DNA of 64,000 nt from Firm-13 sp037143795. GTDB lineage: Bacteria; Bacillota; Clostridia; Saccharofermentanales; Saccharofermentanaceae. The notes beneath the pieces were generated by a model, which was given only the letters and a program-made list of their open reading frames with translations, made no database searches and was not told where the DNA came from. The DNA lies in NCBI GenBank assembly GCA_037143795.1, contig JBAWXZ010000003.1, forward strand, positions 186,001 to 250,000, in the 5' to 3' direction. The position numbers were made by a program, and so were the translations under genes. Of this stretch, positions 61,857 through 64,000 are shown one piece after another; the stretch's first letter is position 1, and the number at the start of each line of letters is the position of its first letter.

Positions 61857-62441
61857 TCAGTTGCGGAGAATAATCGAAGTTGTGACCTGACTTTTGCTGC
61901 CGGCAGTCGGACCTGAATTGTACGAACATGCAACATAAATAAAGGGGATCAGCGATAATAGTGTCCCGATAATGATCGAAATCATAAGCCTTTTGGTTTT
62001 TGGGGACATCAGGGAATACAATGTTGATGCTGAGTCGGCAACCTCATCAAAAAAATCCGTATCGACGGAGTCGTTGTACATTGAACTGGATTTCAAATGA
62101 TTTTCGGGCGGATTTTCCCGGGATACTAAATCTTCACTGATTGGCACTTCAAGGAAAGATTCGTCCAACGGCCCATTATGAGGCTGATTCAAACTTTGGG
62201 TAACCCAAATTGGCTGCTTCTGTGCTGCGTCTTCAGACATATCCGGTACTGTCGGTACCGGTAATTCCGCCCCGGAATCCCCGTTGGAAACGTCTTTGGG
62301 TTCATTTTCTTCCTTAATGCAAAACAAATAAGTTGTATCTGCAGTGTTTGAAGCAGCGGCGGAGCCGGTGGCATTTCCGCAGCAGGGGCAATACTTCCCG
62401 GTTTCACTGTATGAATTTCCGCAGTTTGGGCATATTTGCAT
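61857..62441 (-). CDS. Zinc-ribbon membrane protein of unknown function
   Basis: 194 residues from the ATG eight bases after TAGGAG. The N-terminus is a zinc ribbon with two CxxC pairs (ICPNCGNSYSETGKYCPCCG). A long acidic, probably unstructured linker follows (about 30-150). One membrane helix near the C-terminus (LMISIIIGTLLSLIPFIYVA) ends in a short polar tail. The layout, cytoplasmic zinc ribbon plus single anchor, is common in Firmicutes without a defined role. Convergent with nspC and divergent from the GH3 gene. Confidence 0.7.
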   Translation of the reverse strand: MQICPNCGNSYSETGKYCPCCGNATGSAAASNTADTTYLFCIKEENEPKDVSNGDSGAELPVPTVPDMSEDAAQKQPIWVTQSLNQPHNGPLDESFLEVPISEDLVSRENPPENHLKSSSMYNDSVDTDFFDEVADSASTLYSLMSPKTKRLMISIIIGTLLSLIPFIYVACSYNSGPTAGSKSQVTTSIILRN

Positions 62442-62546
62442 ATTCATCACTCCTAACTCACTACATTTACACATTAGTATACGGGAATGCGTTTGGCAAT
62501 AGCGGTAAAATTATATGAATTCTGCCGGTAAAAGAGGAGAACGGGT

Positions 62547-64000
62547 ATGAAGAGAATCATTTCTTTATTTGTTGCTTTGATTATGGTCTTTTCTCTGGCA
62601 GGGTGCAGCGGTAAAGGTATACCCTCGACAATTGATTCCGGCTCAGCCAAAGAATCAACTGCCACAGAAGAAACCGGAACAAATCCGTATTCAACAAATG
62701 AAACCGTTTCAACTGAGGACACTGCTGCGGGGCCGGTAAACGGCTATCCGTATTTGGATTTTACACTCTCAACCAAGGAGCGGACTGCCGATTTGCTCAG
62801 CCGTATGACACTGGAAGAGAAAGCCGGTCAGATGGTACAGGGTGTCATCGGTGATGTAACTGCATCGGATATGACAAACCTGGGACTCGGGTCCGTATTA
62901 TCGGGCGGCGGTGCCGTACCTGGTGACAATTCAATCAATGCATGGCAGGAAATGGTGATGATGTACCAGGACGGAGCAATGCAGACACGGCTTCAGATTC
63001 CTTTTCTATATGGAATAGATGCTGTCCATGGCCATTCCAACGTGTATGGAGCAGTGATTTTCCCCCAGAATATCGGCTTGGGCGCCGCAAATGACCCCGC
63101 ACTTATGTATGACATGGGTGCGGCCGTTGCCGAAGAGATGAAGCTGACCCACACGCTCTGGAATTTTTCGCCGTGCGTCGCAGTGGCCCAGGATCCGCGA
63201 TGGGGGAGAGTGTATGAGAGTTATTCAAGTGATCCCCTGATTGTATCTTCCCTTGCAGCGGCGTATCTGAAGGGACAGACTGATCATGGAATTACAGCTA
63301 CAGCCAAACACTACGCAGGTGACGGCGGAACCGTCTTCGGCACGGGAGAAGGAAACAACCTGATCGACCGCGGGGACACACAGCTTACTGAGGAACAATT
63401 CAGGGCTCTTCATCTGGCACCATATAAAGCACTTGTTGATGCCGGGGTGAAAGTGATCATGGCTTCATTCAGCTCCTTCAACGGCATGAAGATGTCGGAA
63501 AACAAGTATTTCCTTACAGATGTACTTAAAACAGAGTTCGGATTCAAGGGATTCATTGTCTCGGATTGGGAAGCAACCGCAGGATTGAGCGGAGACAGCT
63601 TTGCTCAGAATGTGGCACTTGCGGTAAACGCCGGCGTAGATATGCTGATGGAGCCTTATAAATATTCCGAAGCATGTTCAGCCATAATCGATGGAGTTAA
63701 TGATGGGAGTATCCCGCAGGATCGTGTTGACGATGCCGTCGGCCGCATACTGACCGTAAAGTTCGACATGGGGCTTTTTGAGGATCCTTATATGGATAAT
63801 CTCAAAACCGGGGTTGATACCCTTGGCAGCGCGCAGTACAGGGAAATCGCCAAAAAGCTTGTTGAAAAATCCCTTGTGCTTCTTAAAAACCAGGATAATA
63901 TCCTGCCGCTCAAAAAAGGGCAGAAGATCTTTGTCACCGGGCCTGCGGTTAATGATATCGGCGTGCAGTGCGGTGGTTGGACCAAAACCTGGCAGGGACT
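62547..64000 (+). CDS. GH3 family beta-glucosidase-type lipoprotein, 3' truncated by the window
   Basis: 484 codons are visible and the frame is open at the window edge. The ATG follows AGAGGAG. The signal peptide MKRIISLFVALIMVFSLAGC has a classic lipobox with Cys20. A Ser/Thr-rich linker (about 22-70) precedes the GH3 catalytic domain: LLSRMTLEEKAGQMVQG, IPFLYGIDAVHGHSNVYGA, FSPCVAVAQDPRWGRVYE, TATAKHYAGDG and the nucleophile Asp in GFIVSDWEAT. The second GH3 domain begins near KSLVLLKNQDNILPLKKG. GH3 enzymes release terminal glucose or related sugars from beta-linked glycans; the acid/base residue lies beyond the window. Confidence 0.93.
   Translation, partial: MKRIISLFVALIMVFSLAGCSGKGIPSTIDSGSAKESTATEETGTNPYSTNETVSTEDTAAGPVNGYPYLDFTLSTKERTADLLSRMTLEEKAGQMVQGVIGDVTASDMTNLGLGSVLSGGGAVPGDNSINAWQEMVMMYQDGAMQTRLQIPFLYGIDAVHGHSNVYGAVIFPQNIGLGAANDPALMYDMGAAVAEEMKLTHTLWNFSPCVAVAQDPRWGRVYESYSSDPLIVSSLAAAYLKGQTDHGITATAKHYAGDGGTVFGTGEGNNLIDRGDTQLTEEQFRALHLAPYKALVDAGVKVIMASFSSFNGMKMSENKYFLTDVLKTEFGFKGFIVSDWEATAGLSGDSFAQNVALAVNAGVDMLMEPYKYSEACSAIIDGVNDGSIPQDRVDDAVGRILTVKFDMGLFEDPYMDNLKTGVDTLGSAQYREIAKKLVEKSLVLLKNQDNILPLKKGQKIFVTGPAVNDIGVQCGGWTKTWQG

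Overview
This window looks like chromosomal DNA of an anaerobic Firmicute of the class Clostridia, probably Lachnospiraceae-like. The evidence is the LTA-synthase-type enzyme, strong AGGAGG ribosome binding sites with some TTG/GTG starts, KimA, YheO-like and MerR regulators, the anaerobic purine-degradation island and many [4Fe-4S] enzymes. Base composition looks moderate and even. I see no rRNA, tRNA, CRISPR array, prophage or complete insertion sequence.

Layout. 0-4.2 kb: end of an Lgt-like gene, an LTA-synthase-family gene, a small lipoprotein gene and an AraC regulator. Between them lies an unusual family of hairpin repeats: a conserved 48-49 nt core flanked by 20-nt inverted arms that differ from copy to copy. 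4.4-6.2 kb: L-fucose isomerase. 6.4-27.3 kb: a large purine/urate catabolic island in two divergent operons. The minus-strand operon runs regulator, dpaL, ygeY, ygeW, ridA, carbamate kinase, guaD, a MocA-ModE fusion, an xdhD-like fused hydroxylase, mocA, xdhA, xdhC, xdhB. The plus-strand operon is ssnA, ygfK, hydA. A 15-bp palindrome sits between their promoters. The set matches the E. coli ygeW-ygeX-ygeY-hyuA-yqeA-ssnA-ygfK-xdhD genes, which recent gut-microbiome work ties to anaerobic uric acid breakdown: molybdenum hydroxylases, hydrolases and deaminases open the rings, diaminopropionate ammonia-lyase handles an intermediate, and YgeW plus carbamate kinase would recover ATP from carbamoyl groups.

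27.4-38.3 kb: a ferredoxin-type aldo/keto reductase with its MerR regulator and a textbook 19-bp-spacer promoter; L-rhamnose isomerase with an AraC regulator; then a LacI-controlled sugar operon (FGGY kinase, GatD-like dehydrogenase, aldo/keto reductase, FucU mutarotase, GatZ/KbaZ). With fucI this suggests use of deoxyhexoses and related sugars or polyols. 38.4-49.8 kb: a carboxymuconolactone-decarboxylase-like gene behind a 15-codon leader peptide, a double zinc-ribbon membrane protein, a complete oppBCDFA peptide transporter, a YggT-like protein, a DUF3494 ice-binding-like surface protein and two small membrane proteins. 50-55.4 kb: the potassium importer KimA and two c-di-GMP genes, one with an apparent frameshift inside its EAL domain.

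55.6-64 kb: an unrecognised glycosyltransferase-like gene, a stand-alone reverse transcriptase behind a structured ~200-nt leader, a pirin, the carboxynorspermidine dehydrogenase/decarboxylase pair, a zinc-ribbon membrane protein, and the 5' part of a GH3 lipoprotein cut by the window edge. The two most novel-looking items are the variable-arm hairpin repeats (2.4-3.3 kb) and the reverse transcriptase with its leader (57.0-58.4 kb).
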